This document shows positions 44,761-56,546 of a stretch of DNA of 64,000 bases, piece after piece (the stretch's first letter is position 1; every line of letters starts with the position of its first letter). The notes beneath the pieces were generated by a model. That model saw only the letters and a list, made by a program, of their open reading frames with translations, was not told the origin of the DNA and made no database searches. A program made the position numbers and the translations under genes. Source of the stretch: Casuarina equisetifolia (lineage: Eukaryota > Streptophyta > Magnoliopsida > Fagales > Casuarinaceae); contig CM052357.1 of NCBI GenBank assembly GCA_028551475.1, positions 16,477,931-16,541,930 on the forward strand, in the 5' to 3' direction.

Positions 44761-46399
44761 ATTAGCTTATTTATTACAACTATTACTTTCACCTTCTTCT
44801 TCATTGTTGATTTTTTTTTTGGAGTACTAAAATTTTTTTTTTCAATTTTTTTTTCAAATATCTTCTTAATAAGGGAAAGTTAGCTTCCATTTTCATGTTT
44901 TATGTTTGTAAATACAAGATTTGTTTGAAGCTTGTGTAGCAACCTAACTAGGTTCTATACATTATGGTTCAGGGATATTAATTATAAATCATTGCTTTGT
45001 CACTTCTAAATCTTTTCAATCAATCAATCATGGATTGATTTTTATATCAAAATGTCATGGCTTAACAAATTCTACAAGTTTCTTGTCCAAAAATTTTGTA
45101 GAAGTTTCAGCTAATTTTCTTAATTGATGGATGGTTTTCCATGAATTGAAAGGCTATGAGAATTGGGTTTCATGTCTATGCCTTTCATTTTTATCTTAAT
45201 TTTGATATTATATTCCAAATTAGAATTGTTAATTGAAATAAAGTAGTTTGGCTTAATGTTAAACTTATACAATTGACAAGATTAGATTGTGTTCCATTTA
45301 TAATAGCTTTACTTAGGTTGTTGAATCTTTTATTCAAGACAACTACTATGATAAGTATATCTATTCCTAATCTAAATAAAGCCATAATTTCTATTTGGCC
45401 TATGTTAATATATCTAAGTTCTATATATTTATTTTTTCATCTTCCTATTTTCTTTTTATCAAACAAGGTAAGATCCTTTTTGCCTTTCCTTCATAGTTTT
45501 GCCATGGAGTTTCCACTAAATTGTCCAAACACTCCTGTAGAGAAGAGTTTAAATTTTGACAAATTGTATATTTCTTCTTTTTTAATTTCTTATGCTTTTC
45601 TTATATCTTCCAATTATTCTTCAATGAAGTTACTTCTTTTTATGTTTCATTTTTATGAATATGTAAGTTTATTTATCTAGAAACAATATAATACAAAGAC
45701 TTAAGGGTATATTCTTATATTACAATCCATCTAAGGTAAAATTAAGTTTGAAATCCTCTAGTTATGCTATAATATAGTATTTACCTGAGAGAGTTTAATA
45801 TTCCTAAATAGAGATATTTTACTAAATATTGCTTTTTTTATTCTAACAAAAAGTATTGATATTTCAAAAGCTTTATTTTGAAAATGTATATGATTTTGAT
45901 CAAACCATATATAATAAGTGCATAACAAGAAAAAAGATTTAAGAAGCTTCGTAATCAAATAATTTCCTTTAGTTGCTTTAATCATCCATCATAATTTTAG
46001 AATCAAAATCATTACTAATTCTATGAAGGCCTTGTTATACAATGTTACTTTACCAAATTTGTTCAATTCAAGTACACTTTAAAAACAAGTGTAGTTTGCT
46101 TTTAAATTGAGACCCATAAAAATTATAATATAGGCCAATTGAATGGAGCCATCAATGCTATGTGAAATTTGCCCTTGCATATGAATTATCCAATGAACTT
46201 ATGTTTATTGATTCTATCTAACCATATTAAGTCATGCTATTTGACCTTAACATTAACTTGATATAATTCTTTACTTGTCTCTTTATAATAATAAAGAGGT
46301 TTGGAAAGTATAAATGTGAGAATTTGTCGTAGTTTAAGAAGACCTCTTTAACTCTATGTCATATTTTTTCTAATGTTAAGGTCATTTACTTTAAGATTC
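44761..46399. other. Unassigned stretch
   Basis: No supported gene. Open frames (for example 45273-45680 plus, 45767-45985 minus) are low-complexity and rich in Phe/Ile/Leu. It may be further decayed copia sequence, since copia gag-like blocks begin at about 46400 on the minus strand. Confidence 0.35.
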
Positions 46400-46656
46400 A
46401 ATTTATTTTTTAGGAATCTCTTGCTGATTATCTTGAGATTCTCATTTTGACATCATGAAGGCAAATTCATTGTCATTAGAAGAACTTCCTTCTTCACTTG
46501 AATCTTTCACACTTGAATCAACAAACATATGAGATTTTTTCTTGATAAAATATTTCTTCTCCAAAGAGAATCTATCACTCTTCATTTAAAAAAATTTGAT
46601 CGTTTTCTTACCACCTTTTCCCTTTCTAGGACATTATGACATAATGGCCTCCTCAA
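46400..46656 (-). pseudogene. copia gag C-terminal scrap
   Basis: Minus strand reads a CPRKGKGGKKT-like end of a zinc knuckle, then KKYFIKKKSHMFVDS and an acidic Ser-rich stretch (KDSSEEGSSSNDNEFAFM), as in the spacer that follows the knuckle of Sirevirus-type copia gag. Only about 80 codons are recognisable, with stops. It ends against the T-run at 46657-46666. Confidence 0.5.
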
Positions 46657-47400
46657 TTTTTTTTTTCAAAACCAAACAAATATCCTAATAAATTCTATTA
46701 ATATTTAAAGTTAAGCATAACAAACATATCCTATCAATATTATAGGCATAAGACCTAACCCATACAGGATATCACCTCACAAACGGATAAAATAAAACAC
46801 GGAATCCTAAGCACCAAAAAGTGAAAGGCAGCATTAAACAAAGCAAACAACATATAGACTTAACCAACATAAGCAAATAAGAGAAGCAAAGAAGAGAAAA
46901 AATAGAATCTAGACCACACCAAAGAAGTCTGAAATTCGCCAGTCCTAACTGGTCCTCTACACGCTCAAAGGTACTCTGTCCAATGGAGTGACCATAAGAG
47001 GCAGCCTATCTGCTAAGGAATTAGCTTTGTAATAGGTGTGTCGCACAATAGCTGATGATAATAGAAGAGATTGGCATTGTCTCAGGATGTAATCCAAAAA
47101 CCATGATGCGTGCTACTTCCCTTTCAGACATTGGACAATGAGATTCGAATCAGCTTCCACCTCAGGGCGACGGATATTTTTTCTTGATAAATTTTCAAAC
47201 CCAATAGAAGAGCCTTAGCTTCAGCCATGAGCTAGTATCTTGTCCGAAATTTTCCATATACACTAAAATTATATTTCCTCTATTATCTATTAAGACTCCT
47301 CCAGAACAAAGTCTTGCAACGCTGGAGCCATTCGGTGTCTAGTTTGAGGTTTCTTGCGATTGGAGGTTGCCATTTGACCCATATCCCTTAGGATAGATAT
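46657..47400 (-). pseudogene. RVT_3-type RNase H fragment with 3' tail, LINE-like
   Basis: Minus strand. It opens near 47400 with VKWQPPIARNLKLDT, where plant RVT_3 domains have W..P...G.LKLNTDGS. The middle reads GGVLIDNRGN and the core (about 47200-46960) LELEADSNLIVQCLKG-like, ASWFLDYILRQCQSLL and VRHTYYKANSLADRL, matching the E.DS..VV..L, the ILxDCRxLL and the (R)H.YREAN.VADxLA motifs. Frameshifts separate the parts. About 300 bases of non-coding sequence follow, ending in ten adenines on the minus strand (46657-46666), like a LINE poly(A) tail. It could also be a retrocopy of a host RNase H-like gene. Confidence 0.6.
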
Positions 47401-48010
47401 AGTTATGATTAACAGTTTCAAAATTTGTAAACTTAGAAGTCTCTTGAAAAGGAGAGCATCTGTATTTGATTGCAATAAACATCTGCAGAAGTTTTCGGCT
47501 TTCTTCATTACAGATAAAACGTTTGCAAGTTTTTCTTTTACCATTATATTCGTTTTTTCTAATATATTTTCGTTTTGGAGAAAAAGTCTTTTTTTGACTT
47601 CTTCCATTTTCATCTGATTTTTTTATTTCTATAAAATTTTCTCTTTTGGATATCATAGCCAATTTTTCAAATTTCTTTTAAAGTTTTGTACAGCATTTTT
47701 TGCCACAACTAAAAATAGTAATATGATTTTTTTACTTGCTTTTAGCTTTAGTCATTAAACATTGGTTTGTTATAACTCTTAGTACATAATATATTCTAAA
47801 ACCAAGATTATCCATTTTATTTAATGTTTTTAGGAATTCAAGATATCTTGATGTATAAATTTCATCCGGAGAGTAGGCAGCTTATTGAAGAATTGTTCTA
47901 ACAGATATACTTTTTCTGGTGGTCCTACCCAAAAATAATATTTTTGAACGTTTTTAACAAATTCTTCAAAACCTACAATTTGATGTCACTTAAAACTTTC
48001 AAACTCCTCT
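47401..48010 (-). pseudogene. Possible endogenous pararetrovirus or gag-type zinc-knuckle remnant
   Basis: Minus strand in broken frames. One part (about 47960-47880) has FEEFVKNVQKYYFWVGPP followed by EQFFNKLP, a block I associate with capsid proteins of plant Caulimoviridae. Further down comes a Lys/Arg-rich stretch (KRKYIRKNEYNGKRKTCKRF) leading into F-I-C-N-E-E, where a CX2CX4HX4C knuckle would stand, though its first cysteine pair and histidine are altered. Basic tract plus knuckle occurs in both caulimovirid capsids and retrotransposon gags, so the assignment is open. Stops make it non-coding. Confidence 0.35.
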
Positions 48011-48379
48011 TCCACACCATCAACCCGTGCCTCTTGAGTAACAGCATCCTCAAACTTTAGAGGTTAATTAAAGTAGTTGTCACCGTTCTTTTCAACCCAG
48101 CCCTCAAGTTCCTCTTTTTCATTTGCAAATCCCTGGCACACTTTACAGGATTAAGATCCAGTATCATTCATCTTAAAGTTTTCTACTTCCATATTCCCCT
48201 TTCTCAAAAATCAGCAAAGTTTGTGAACCGATTTATCCTCCTGATTATTGGCATTTTCTCCTTCTCCCCTTGATCTGATATCATAGCCAATCCAAAGAAT
48301 TTTTCCACTTTCTAATGATATATTTATCAAGCGAAGGATGCTAGACTTATTTTCCTCAATTTAATAATGGCACTCGATC

Positions 48380-48600
48380 GTGATACAATGCTTTCTTTTG
48401 AACACCACATTATACCCATCCTCAAACAAAATTTTCACACTCAATACATTAGTTCTCAAATCTAGAATCAACAATACTCCATCAATTTCAACCCACTTTC
48501 AGTTTGAACTAATGTGGATCTTATGCCTTTTACTTCACAAGATACCTTTTCTAACTCAGAGAAGACTCTTTCTTCACATATATGTGGATCTTGCACCCAC
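48380..48600 (-). pseudogene. copia pre-integrase scrap
   Basis: Minus strand near 48520-48400 reads WVEIDGVLLILDLRTNVLSV followed by EDGYNVVFKRKHC, matching the copia segment (I)xDVLYVPDLRTNLLSV..L...GY.V.F..(K/R).C. It belongs with the gag N-terminus at 48974-49249 and the LTR at 49433; most of gag between them is missing or unrecognisable. Confidence 0.6.
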
Positions 48601-48973
48601 TATTAATTTCCTAAATACTAGAGTTACCTTCAATAAGAGATTGACTCCGAAATGGAACTGTCCCAGTACCATTCCAAGTAGCGTAAGCAGCTATTTCCTC
48701 CTAAACCCTACCAAAGTGTTCCAAGTAATTGAAATTTCCCAGTTTGGTTTTTCTAGACCTCCTAACACTTGCACCAAGACCTAATCCATTGGCGCTTCTC
48801 TTTTCAAAATAATGTAGCTGGGAACACTAAACTTCTAGAGCATTTTGGTCCCTGAACACTACCTCCAACTCATCATGCAAGCCAGATATATTATCATCAA
48901 ATGGACTTAAAGCTCTTTGAAACTCAACGTTTCTTACCAAAAATCTTCCTTGAAACTCCTCCTTCAACCTTCG

Positions 48974-49249
48974 TTAAAATGTCGCTCTTGCTATACGAGG
49001 AAAAATCTCATCCGAGACACAAACTTGGAGAGCTAACAAACTCAATGCCTCCTTCAAAGTAGCTTCCTGAACAGATAAGCGAACAGCAGCATTTTTAGCA
49101 CAACCTACCTCATCTTCTACAAGATCCAACAGATTCAGTGATGCAAGAAACCCCTTCATTTTCACTACCCAAAACTCATAATCATTCCCTCCGGAAATTG
49201 GATGGGAAGGGTGACAGATCATCAAGTTAGTAGAAGAAAAAGCATCCAT
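48974..49249 (-). pseudogene. copia gag N-terminus
   Basis: 91 codons starting MDAFSSTNLMICHPSHPISG at 49249, then NDYEFWVVKMKGFLASLNLL and DLVEDEVG, the DUF4219-type N-terminal segment of copia gag (F.G.NY..W...M...L....LWD.VE.G). The Ala/Leu-rich end (EATLKEALSLLALQVCVSDE) fits the D...AL..I...(V/L). helix. It stops at 48974, before the UBN2 domain. The PBS lies about 165 bases upstream. Confidence 0.8.
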
Positions 49250-49415
49250 AAGAGAAAATAAACAAGGCCAGGAGGATTTCTAAGGGAAACAACGGATCAC
49301 TAACCAATAAGAGAGTGTGGCAACAAACAATTACCCAAGACAACAAGAAGGTAAGAGACCAAATTTGAACTGTTTCAAAAACACATGAGAACAGATGCTC
49401 TCAAATACAAATGAA

Positions 49416-49431
49416 GCCGGCTTTGATACCA
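49416..49431 (-). other. Primer-binding site, initiator-Met tRNA type
   Basis: Minus strand TGGTATCAAAGCCGGC, one base inside a probable LTR end at 49433. Confidence 0.75.
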
Positions 49432-49432
49432 C

Positions 49433-49866
49433 TATTGGAAATCATAGAAGATACAAACCCTTATTGACCCACGCTCTTAGGATACTGAAAAGACAAAAAT
49501 ACGCTTCACGACTTAGGCTATGAGATTCACATAGAAACATAAACCCCAGCAGTTAACTCCAAATTCTTCCGAACCACAAAGCACAATGAGGGAGTTCTCC
49601 ACAAAATACAACAAAGAAAAGAATGAAAACAGTTCCAAAAAGAAATGAAATTACAACACAGTTCATCAACTACTTAAAGCAAGCTAGAAAAGCACTTAGC
49701 TTTATTGGTACGAAAACACAGAGCATGGACCACTCGTAATCACCATCGCCTCTCCGGAACCACCATCATGATATGTGGAAGGAGGCTGAGCAGTCCTTTG
49801 ATCTCTAGAAGATCCGGAACTTGTATCAGAGTGAGAGTTAACTGTACTGGAAATACCAAAAATACA
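49433..49866 (-). repeat. Probable 5' LTR of a minus-strand copia element
   Basis: The inner end is fixed by the PBS. The outer end is set at TGTATTTTTGG (minus strand at 49866) because TG is required, but no partner LTR lies in the window, so this end is uncertain. About 434 bp. Confidence 0.5.
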
Positions 49867-51536
49867 TTATCCTAGCCATCTATTTAGAACCTGAAATGGC
49901 CACATCACGTCATACACACACACACGCAACTACACTAACAGTATCTTTATGCTCATGCACGTCGTTTCATAGATTGCTATTGCATTTTGCACTAAGTATA
50001 TCGTATGGTGGAAGTGGAAACACATGGGAGCCTGGACAAACATCTATGAGGTGTGATGTCTTCGTTTCATGAAAAAAGGGAGAACAAAACGAGAAACATC
50101 GCCCTTTTGAAGCAAAGGGCAAAAACTAAAAACGAGTAAAGTTTCTCCTACCTTTCCTCAATACAAATGCATTTCCTCCAAAATGGTCCTTTGTAGTTCC
50201 AGAACGTAACCTCAGAGATGGAAGCCCGATTAGAATCAATGAAGCTTTCAATCAAAATGGAACCGTTGGACAAGATATTCAAGCCATCTAGAGAAAAGCC
50301 ACCGTCCCGTTTTTGCAAGCGCTTCCTTAATAACATTATGCTGTACTACGAAAATTTCAAAAGTTCTTCAAGCCTTCAAAATCGATATATAGCTCGGTAT
50401 TTCTGTTTTGACTGTTTATCTATTGTTGTTATTGAACAGAAATTGCTATTACTTGTAACAAATCTGCATAGATTTGAACTTGTGATAAACCTAGGGTTTC
50501 ACTGAAACCCTAATTACTTCACCGGTACTAGAACCTAGGATTCTGAGTTGGGAAGGGTACTTACCCTTTAATCGACACAGGTCGTTTTAACCGTGTGGTC
50601 TTGTTGAGAGATTTGAGCCTTGTGGAAGGTTGTAACGTGCTATGTAAAACTTGATTATTCTATATTGAGATAAGGGAGCCTTTTAGCTTGGTAAAACTAA
50701 AAAGAGGTGGATGAAGGGTTTAGAGCCAAACCACTTTAAAAGACTGTGTACTTCTCTTAATCTTGCACTTTAATTTTCTACCATCAATGTTGTTGGTTTG
50801 CATGTTATTTGAAATATATATTCATTCTGTTGCCTCAAAAGAAATGGTTATTGGTTATTTTGCATTATGAAAGTTATACATTTAGGGTTTCAATGTGGCG
50901 TGATAGTGCTGTAACACTGTTGCGATTTAACAATTATTGTATATAAAGCATATCTTGAAAGGAAACAATAACTAAACAAACTATAAACCAACTAATTTTG
51001 AGTTTTTTAACCAAATAGTTTAATCGTTTAATGTTAACATGAATAAATTGGATAAAAGCCCATTTCCTTTTATTTTATATGGTACATTCTTTGTGTTTAT
51101 ATATATTCTTTAGTCTTTTTTCGTATTAAAGTTAACAATCCTCAGATACTTAGATGAAAAGCTTACGTCATGACATATCTAAATGAGCAGTATATAATCC
51201 CATGATATATTTATGGAAATTAAGTATATTTTAGGAAAGAGATTGAAGCCATTAACAAAAGAATTTATAAATACTTCGCCTATCAATTGATCGATTTGAA
51301 CCATTCCTGGTTCTTCACCATTACCTTAATAGCTGAATTAAGAGTGTCCATACCTAATTTTTTTTTTAAAAAAAAATTCTAAGTCTTATGTACATAGGAA
51401 TTCGATCATAGATCTCAAAATTGAGAACGTTGTAACATTACATCACATTAGAGATTCTCTAGATATCTTCCTTTAAAATGTTGAACATAGTAAGAGGAGT
51501 TATTTATGAGCCTCATAATTTTGGAAAGTTTCTTCC
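49867..51536. other. Unassigned stretch
   Basis: Contains a short CA run (49914-49926) and an open frame of 95 codons at 50218-50505 starting MEARLESMKLSIKMEPLD, which I do not recognise and which is mostly featureless after residue 40. No LTR ends or exon series seen. Confidence 0.35.
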
Positions 51537-51565
51537 ACTATTACTACTATTATTACTATTATTAC

Positions 51566-51619
<54 letters not shown>

Positions 51620-51810
51620 TACTATTACTATTACTATTACTATTACTATTACTATTACTATTACTATTACTATTACTATTATTACTATTACTATTATTAT
51701 TACTATTACTACTATTACTACTGTTATTACTATTATTACTATTCCTATTATTATTACTATTATTATATAATAGTATTATTATTTTTTTTATTGTTATTGT
51801 TATTATTTGA
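51537..51810. repeat. Trinucleotide microsatellite (TTA/CTA)n, about 270 bp
   Basis: Nearly unbroken ATT and ACT triplets: an uninterrupted (TTA)n core at about 51566-51615, then alternating TTACTA hexamers to about 51680, then mixed triplets. It produces long poly-Leu and poly-Tyr open frames that are not genes. Confidence 0.97.
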
Positions 51811-54059
51811 TAAAGTATTTAATATGTCTACCTAACTGTAGAAAATTTTCCTATATCTGGTGGGCCTTGTATTTCTCACATTACATGGTAGTGGTCCCAG
51901 AGTAATGCACACGTTTATTGCTTCTTTTTTGGTGTGGGCACTGATTGATAAACGCTCAATTATTTGGAACTGGCGAAAGGGAAAGAACTTAATTTTTAAC
52001 ATTGACAGTGATTTGATGGTGGGCTTGGATGGTTTTGTCGTTACTGTGCAAGTCTTCTTTTTCAATTGTCTGCTCATTTTGCTTTCCTTCACTAAAAACT
52101 TACCTTCATCAGCTATATATACACACACAATTAACCATATGTGTGAGTACATAATAATTAAATGAAAAATATTCATCCAACTTATTAAAGGAGTTAAACT
52201 TTGCTAATGTGTTGATTTATGGAAACATCTTACGCTGTTTTCTCCTCTATTTCTTTTGGTGACTGTGAATTTGTGCATCAATCACGAAGCCATAGTGAAC
52301 TTTCCATTACAAGAAAGAAATGGAAATTTTAGTGCCAAGGCAGAGTCAAAGGTACAATTATTGGGGTTTGCTTTGTCGCCAATTTGGTCAGAGGTTAGAT
52401 AAGCACGTGACCATCTTCTGTTCCAAAACTGGCAGATAGCATTTATTTACGCGTACAATAATATCGAAGGAAATGAAAAATAAAACATGTGGACGGAGAT
52501 GAAGTTTCAACCGAATTTTAAATAGGGGTCCCCTTTTGATTCGAAACCTCTAATTAAAGAATCTGGACCTGTCAATTGATGTCATCTTAGACTCCGAGTC
52601 ACGCACCATAAAAAAACAGACGCATAAGTAATCCCAAGAGATTGTGGCGAAATTGCTCAGGAGAGAAGAAAGGACAAGAAAATAATAGACTAAGTCTGGT
52701 TATAATCATTTTGTGGTAATTTTAAAATGATGAAAATCCTTTGTTTCTTTTTTTATTTTTTATTTTTTTTGGTCTAGGTTTGTGAAGGGTGGGATTTGTT
52801 TTTTCTTTTCTCAACCAACCATATAATTGGTTAAAAACAGCTGTTGATCGAAATAGAAACAAAAATTGCACACAGAACTAAGAGTAGATGAACTTGTTTA
52901 CTTCGATAGAGCAACAAAATTTGCTAGAAGCTAGATTTTAGTCAGGTGACAGGGAATAGTCCGTTTTAAGGCGTTAACAATGACATGAAGGACAGTTTTC
53001 TAATGAACAAGTAAAGACAAACACGCCTAAATAATATGCCTTTGTCTGCAAGAGACTCAATTGGGAGCAAACAGAGCTTGTAACTTGTAAATTTTAAGTT
53101 TGACATTAGATATATGTTACATATGTGTGAAAAAAACAAAAAACAAAAAGCAGTGGGAACATGAAGAGGGCCGAGATAAGAGTCCTGCAAAAGGAGTAAT
53201 GGCATGATGGGTATGTGGATCGGGGAAGGGAAAATGCAAATTCTGGAAGAGGAGAGTTCAGAACAGTTGGAAAAGGATTGACAAGTCGTGGGAGAGTTCA
53301 GATCAGTTATGGTTGGTGAAGTTATTCTTTTGTCTAACGCTGCAAAATTAAAATGAACGAATCTAATAGATACAGTTAAAACATGTACACCCACTATCAG
53401 TTAAAGAGAAAGTGGATAGCTGCAATACTTCATTCACGGACTTTTTGCACTCGAGAGTTCTATTCTGTTGATGTATGAAATGTGAATCTACAAACCAAAA
53501 TGTTTCCTCAATACACGTGAGTGAATCAAGCCGTGAAGGTGACTTTTTATCCCAATAAAATGATGTTTTAGAGCTATGGCTGTCATTTATTGGAGGCGAA
53601 AATGACACCCACCCTGACCATAGCTATTTTTATAATCAAATATTTATTTCCCAATTTGCACTTAACAAAAGTACTTATATGGATTTTTTAATTGCTTCTA
53701 TCTGATTTAGTTTCAAGGTACAATGAACTAAGGAAAATCAATGGAAAATGAGGAAACACTCTCCTCTTTTAACTTCTTAACAAAATTTTTAAAAAAAATT
53801 AATATTATGCTACCTAACGAGGAACTTAATTGTATCTGTTAAACAATATCTGCTCCACACCAACCACCCCCACTCACCCCCCAACGGCAAACAAGCAGTT
53901 TCGGCGGACAAAACCAACAGTTTCCAACAGTTGGAAACTCAAATCCAGATCCTACTCACAGAAACACAAAGATAGAGATTTCAGCCTCTACCTGCAGAAT
54001 ACCTAAAGAATCGGAGCCAGTAACCACAACGGCAACCTCATCGGACCAGCAACAAACAC
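51811..54059. other. Unassigned stretch
   Basis: AT-rich sequence without convincing coding, RNA or LTR features. Open frames of 100-142 codons (for example 52966-53394 minus) show no domain or biased composition of note. Confidence 0.4.
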
Positions 54060-54245
54060 AAATCGAATTTTAAACTGTCCCTCCGACGACCTCCAGAGTG
54101 TCTCCGGTGACGCATCTCCCGAGCAGATCGGGCCGCAGACCGGCGCAGTCCGAACCGCGCCTGTGGCCGACAGAGTCAGAACCGGCTTTGGCGAACGAAT
54201 ACCAGCACGTCAACAGCTCCAGTGAAACCAGAAACTGGCGGTACA
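54060..54245. other. GC-rich island
   Basis: About 185 bp of clearly GC- and CpG-rich sequence (TCCGACGACC, GATCGGGCCGCAGACCGGCG, CGCGCCTGTGGCCG) inside AT-rich DNA. The frames over it are short. It could be a captured exon, a transposon coding scrap, or a rDNA- or CpG-type fragment; I cannot tell which. Confidence 0.6.
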
Positions 54246-55077
54246 CGTATAAATATTTCAAATATTTTCAAGTGTAATTCTTCCCTACGAATTGCACAGA
54301 AAACCGAAGTATAAATCATCAATGAAGAGCACAGCCTTTCCGACTGATTTATTATGATCTTTTGTTTTGACAGTATCATTAGTGAAAGACGAATGATTTT
54401 GAACTTTTATATAGGCTATACATTCTAATCTTAAAATTGCTAGAAAATTTTTTAAATAGAAAGTAAAGTGAATATTAACATTTCTAAGAAAACTTGGAAA
54501 TATATAATATTGAAAGTAATAGGGTAATCCGGAAAACTAAAACAAAATTCGATGGGAAAACCTAAAATAATGACAGCAATAACAGTAAAAGCAATCATAG
54601 CAGTAATACGGGTACGATCAGCTCCTTTAACTTAAAGCATCTTCAAGTTAGAACTTACAATTCTCGTCTTTGGTCCAGATACTCCTATATACCCAACATA
54701 AAGGCTATTACTTCTAGCAAAATCACTATCGACGTTAAAGGAGGCTTAAACATTAGCAATTTGGAGCATCTTAATTTTTCAGTTGAACAATGGACAGACT
54801 TTGGGTGGTGGTGGACGGCGCCACTTGCAAAGAATTATGGTTAGCAACATGTATTAAGAAAGAGTGTTTTAGCTAAATCCTTTTCTTTGTGAAAATTTTG
54901 TAATCAAGCCCTTTCATTTGCTGTAATTATCTTTCATTAACAGAAATCTCTATTCAATGAGCTTTGCTTAAACATCTTGTCGTGTTTCAATGTTTGAATC
55001 ACATCTCTGAGTTGGATAGTGTCACTAGCCCAATCAAGGGCTGATCATGAATGAGAAAAGGGTTGAAACGGTGTTTC
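54246..55077. other. Unassigned stretch
   Basis: No feature recognised up to the LTR at 55078. GTTTC (55073-55077) would be the left target duplication if the element there is bounded as I propose. Confidence 0.35.
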
Positions 55078-56488
55078 TGTTGGAAATATATATGTTTTGC
55101 TATGACAAATTTTGTAGTTAAATGTATATAAATGTTTTTCATATATATGTGTGCAAAATAGAATTAAAGGAAGTAAAATGTGTAAAAATTATAATATCGA
55201 TTAATAATATTATAAAATAGTTGGTTTCCTACAACCTTATATATTGAAATATTATTTAAGTCTCAAAATAATACTTCCTAAGCAAAGAGAAAACATTAGT
55301 TGCATGGTATTCATATTAAAGAGAATGTGATGCTAGACTTTATGATATTACTAGAAAAATGTTTATGCAAAAGCTTATATGATAAGCTTTATATGAAAAG
55401 CCCACAAGATGCAGGCTGATCAAGCCCGCAAGATGTATGCTGATCCAAGCTTGCAACACACAAGCCTAACATGGCACTTAAGTGAAAGCACGTCACGAGC
55501 TCACTAAAACGGCATCATTTGACTAAGGGTCGAATGCCCTAAATTAGTTTGCTTAGTCAAAAGCCCTAGCTTCTAGCTCGACTGAGACAACAAGAGATAC
55601 TATACTCTTTGCATCCAAATGTCTATTCTTAATGGGAAGAAATGCAAAAGAAGTGATCAATTGTCAAAATAACTATTTTGTGTGATTGTGTGATGATTAA
55701 GGATTTGAATTAAAATCCTAAGTGATGGAATGACCTTATTCTCTCAATGAGAAGAATACTTCAAATTTGTTAAGTTTGGCAGAAACTTCAAATTAGTCAC
55801 TCTTATTTGAATTTTCTATAAAAGCTTATATTCTATGGTTTAAAAGGTTATTGTTAAACACATTGATCGCAAAATTGAAAGAATTAATTGAAGTTGTTGA
55901 AGTATTGTAATTCTGTAAAGATCTTTGGTGATATTCCTCAAAGATTATATTCTTATGACAATATATCCTTGTATACTCTTGTTTATATGTTAATAGAACT
56001 CTGATTATTATTTGCACATAAATTTGATTGTAAATCCAAAACCTTAATTTTTTGTAATTTGAGGGTTTCCTGATTAAAACTTGGATTATTACTTTATATC
56101 TTTAAAAAGCTCTCTAATTAGCAATATCCCTTACAAACTATACATTATTGGGGATTTGCTCTTGTAACAAGGTTGAAATAACCTTTGAATGTAACCCTAA
56201 AGTACTATAATTCATTTGAGAATGAATTGGAAAGATTAGGAGAACATTTTTTCCTAATCAGTGAGTAAAATGGACTTCAATTAGTTAAGTTGAAAGAAGA
56301 AGAAGGTGGACATAGGTATGAGTGTTAAACCACCACGATAAACCTTGTATATATGCTTAGTGTCTATTGTTGTTTACATTTGTTGTTCATTGATACCTAT
56401 TGCTATGTTTTAGAAACCGAATCAATAGCCATTAAGCTAAACAACTAATTTAACCCCTATTTTCTTGGTTAGCGCATTATATCTAACA
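55078..56488 (+). repeat. 5' LTR of the 55078 Sirevirus-like element
   Basis: 1411 bp, TGTTGGAAATATATATG to ATATCTAACA. The inner end abuts the PBS. The palindrome seen in the sister LTRs is degenerate here (TTATAATATCG at 55189-55199 and its damaged partner), in keeping with greater age. Confidence 0.8.
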
Positions 56489-56490
56489 AT

Positions 56491-56506
56491 TGGTATTGGA
56501 GTTAGG
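56491..56506 (+). other. Primer-binding site, initiator-Met tRNA type
   Basis: TGGTATTGGAGTTAGG, two bases after the LTR end; a decayed TGGTATCAGAGC site. Confidence 0.75.
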
Positions 56507-56546
56507 TTCTCTAATTAAAGGCTTAACATCCTAGAATAAATCCTTA

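Noticed and set aside
48380..48784. 134-codon plus-strand frame
   Set aside because: It lies opposite copia pre-integrase sequence on the minus strand and shows no domain.
50218..50505. 95-codon plus-strand frame with a gag-like start
   Set aside because: The MEARLESMKLSIK start is only loosely like gypsy gag leads, the rest is featureless, and no LTR or PBS fits.
51478..51835. Open frames coding long poly-Leu and poly-Tyr tracts
   Set aside because: They are read-throughs of the trinucleotide microsatellite in different frames.
52966..53394. 142-codon minus-strand frame
   Set aside because: No domain, no conserved pattern and no splice partners; a frame of this length can arise by chance.
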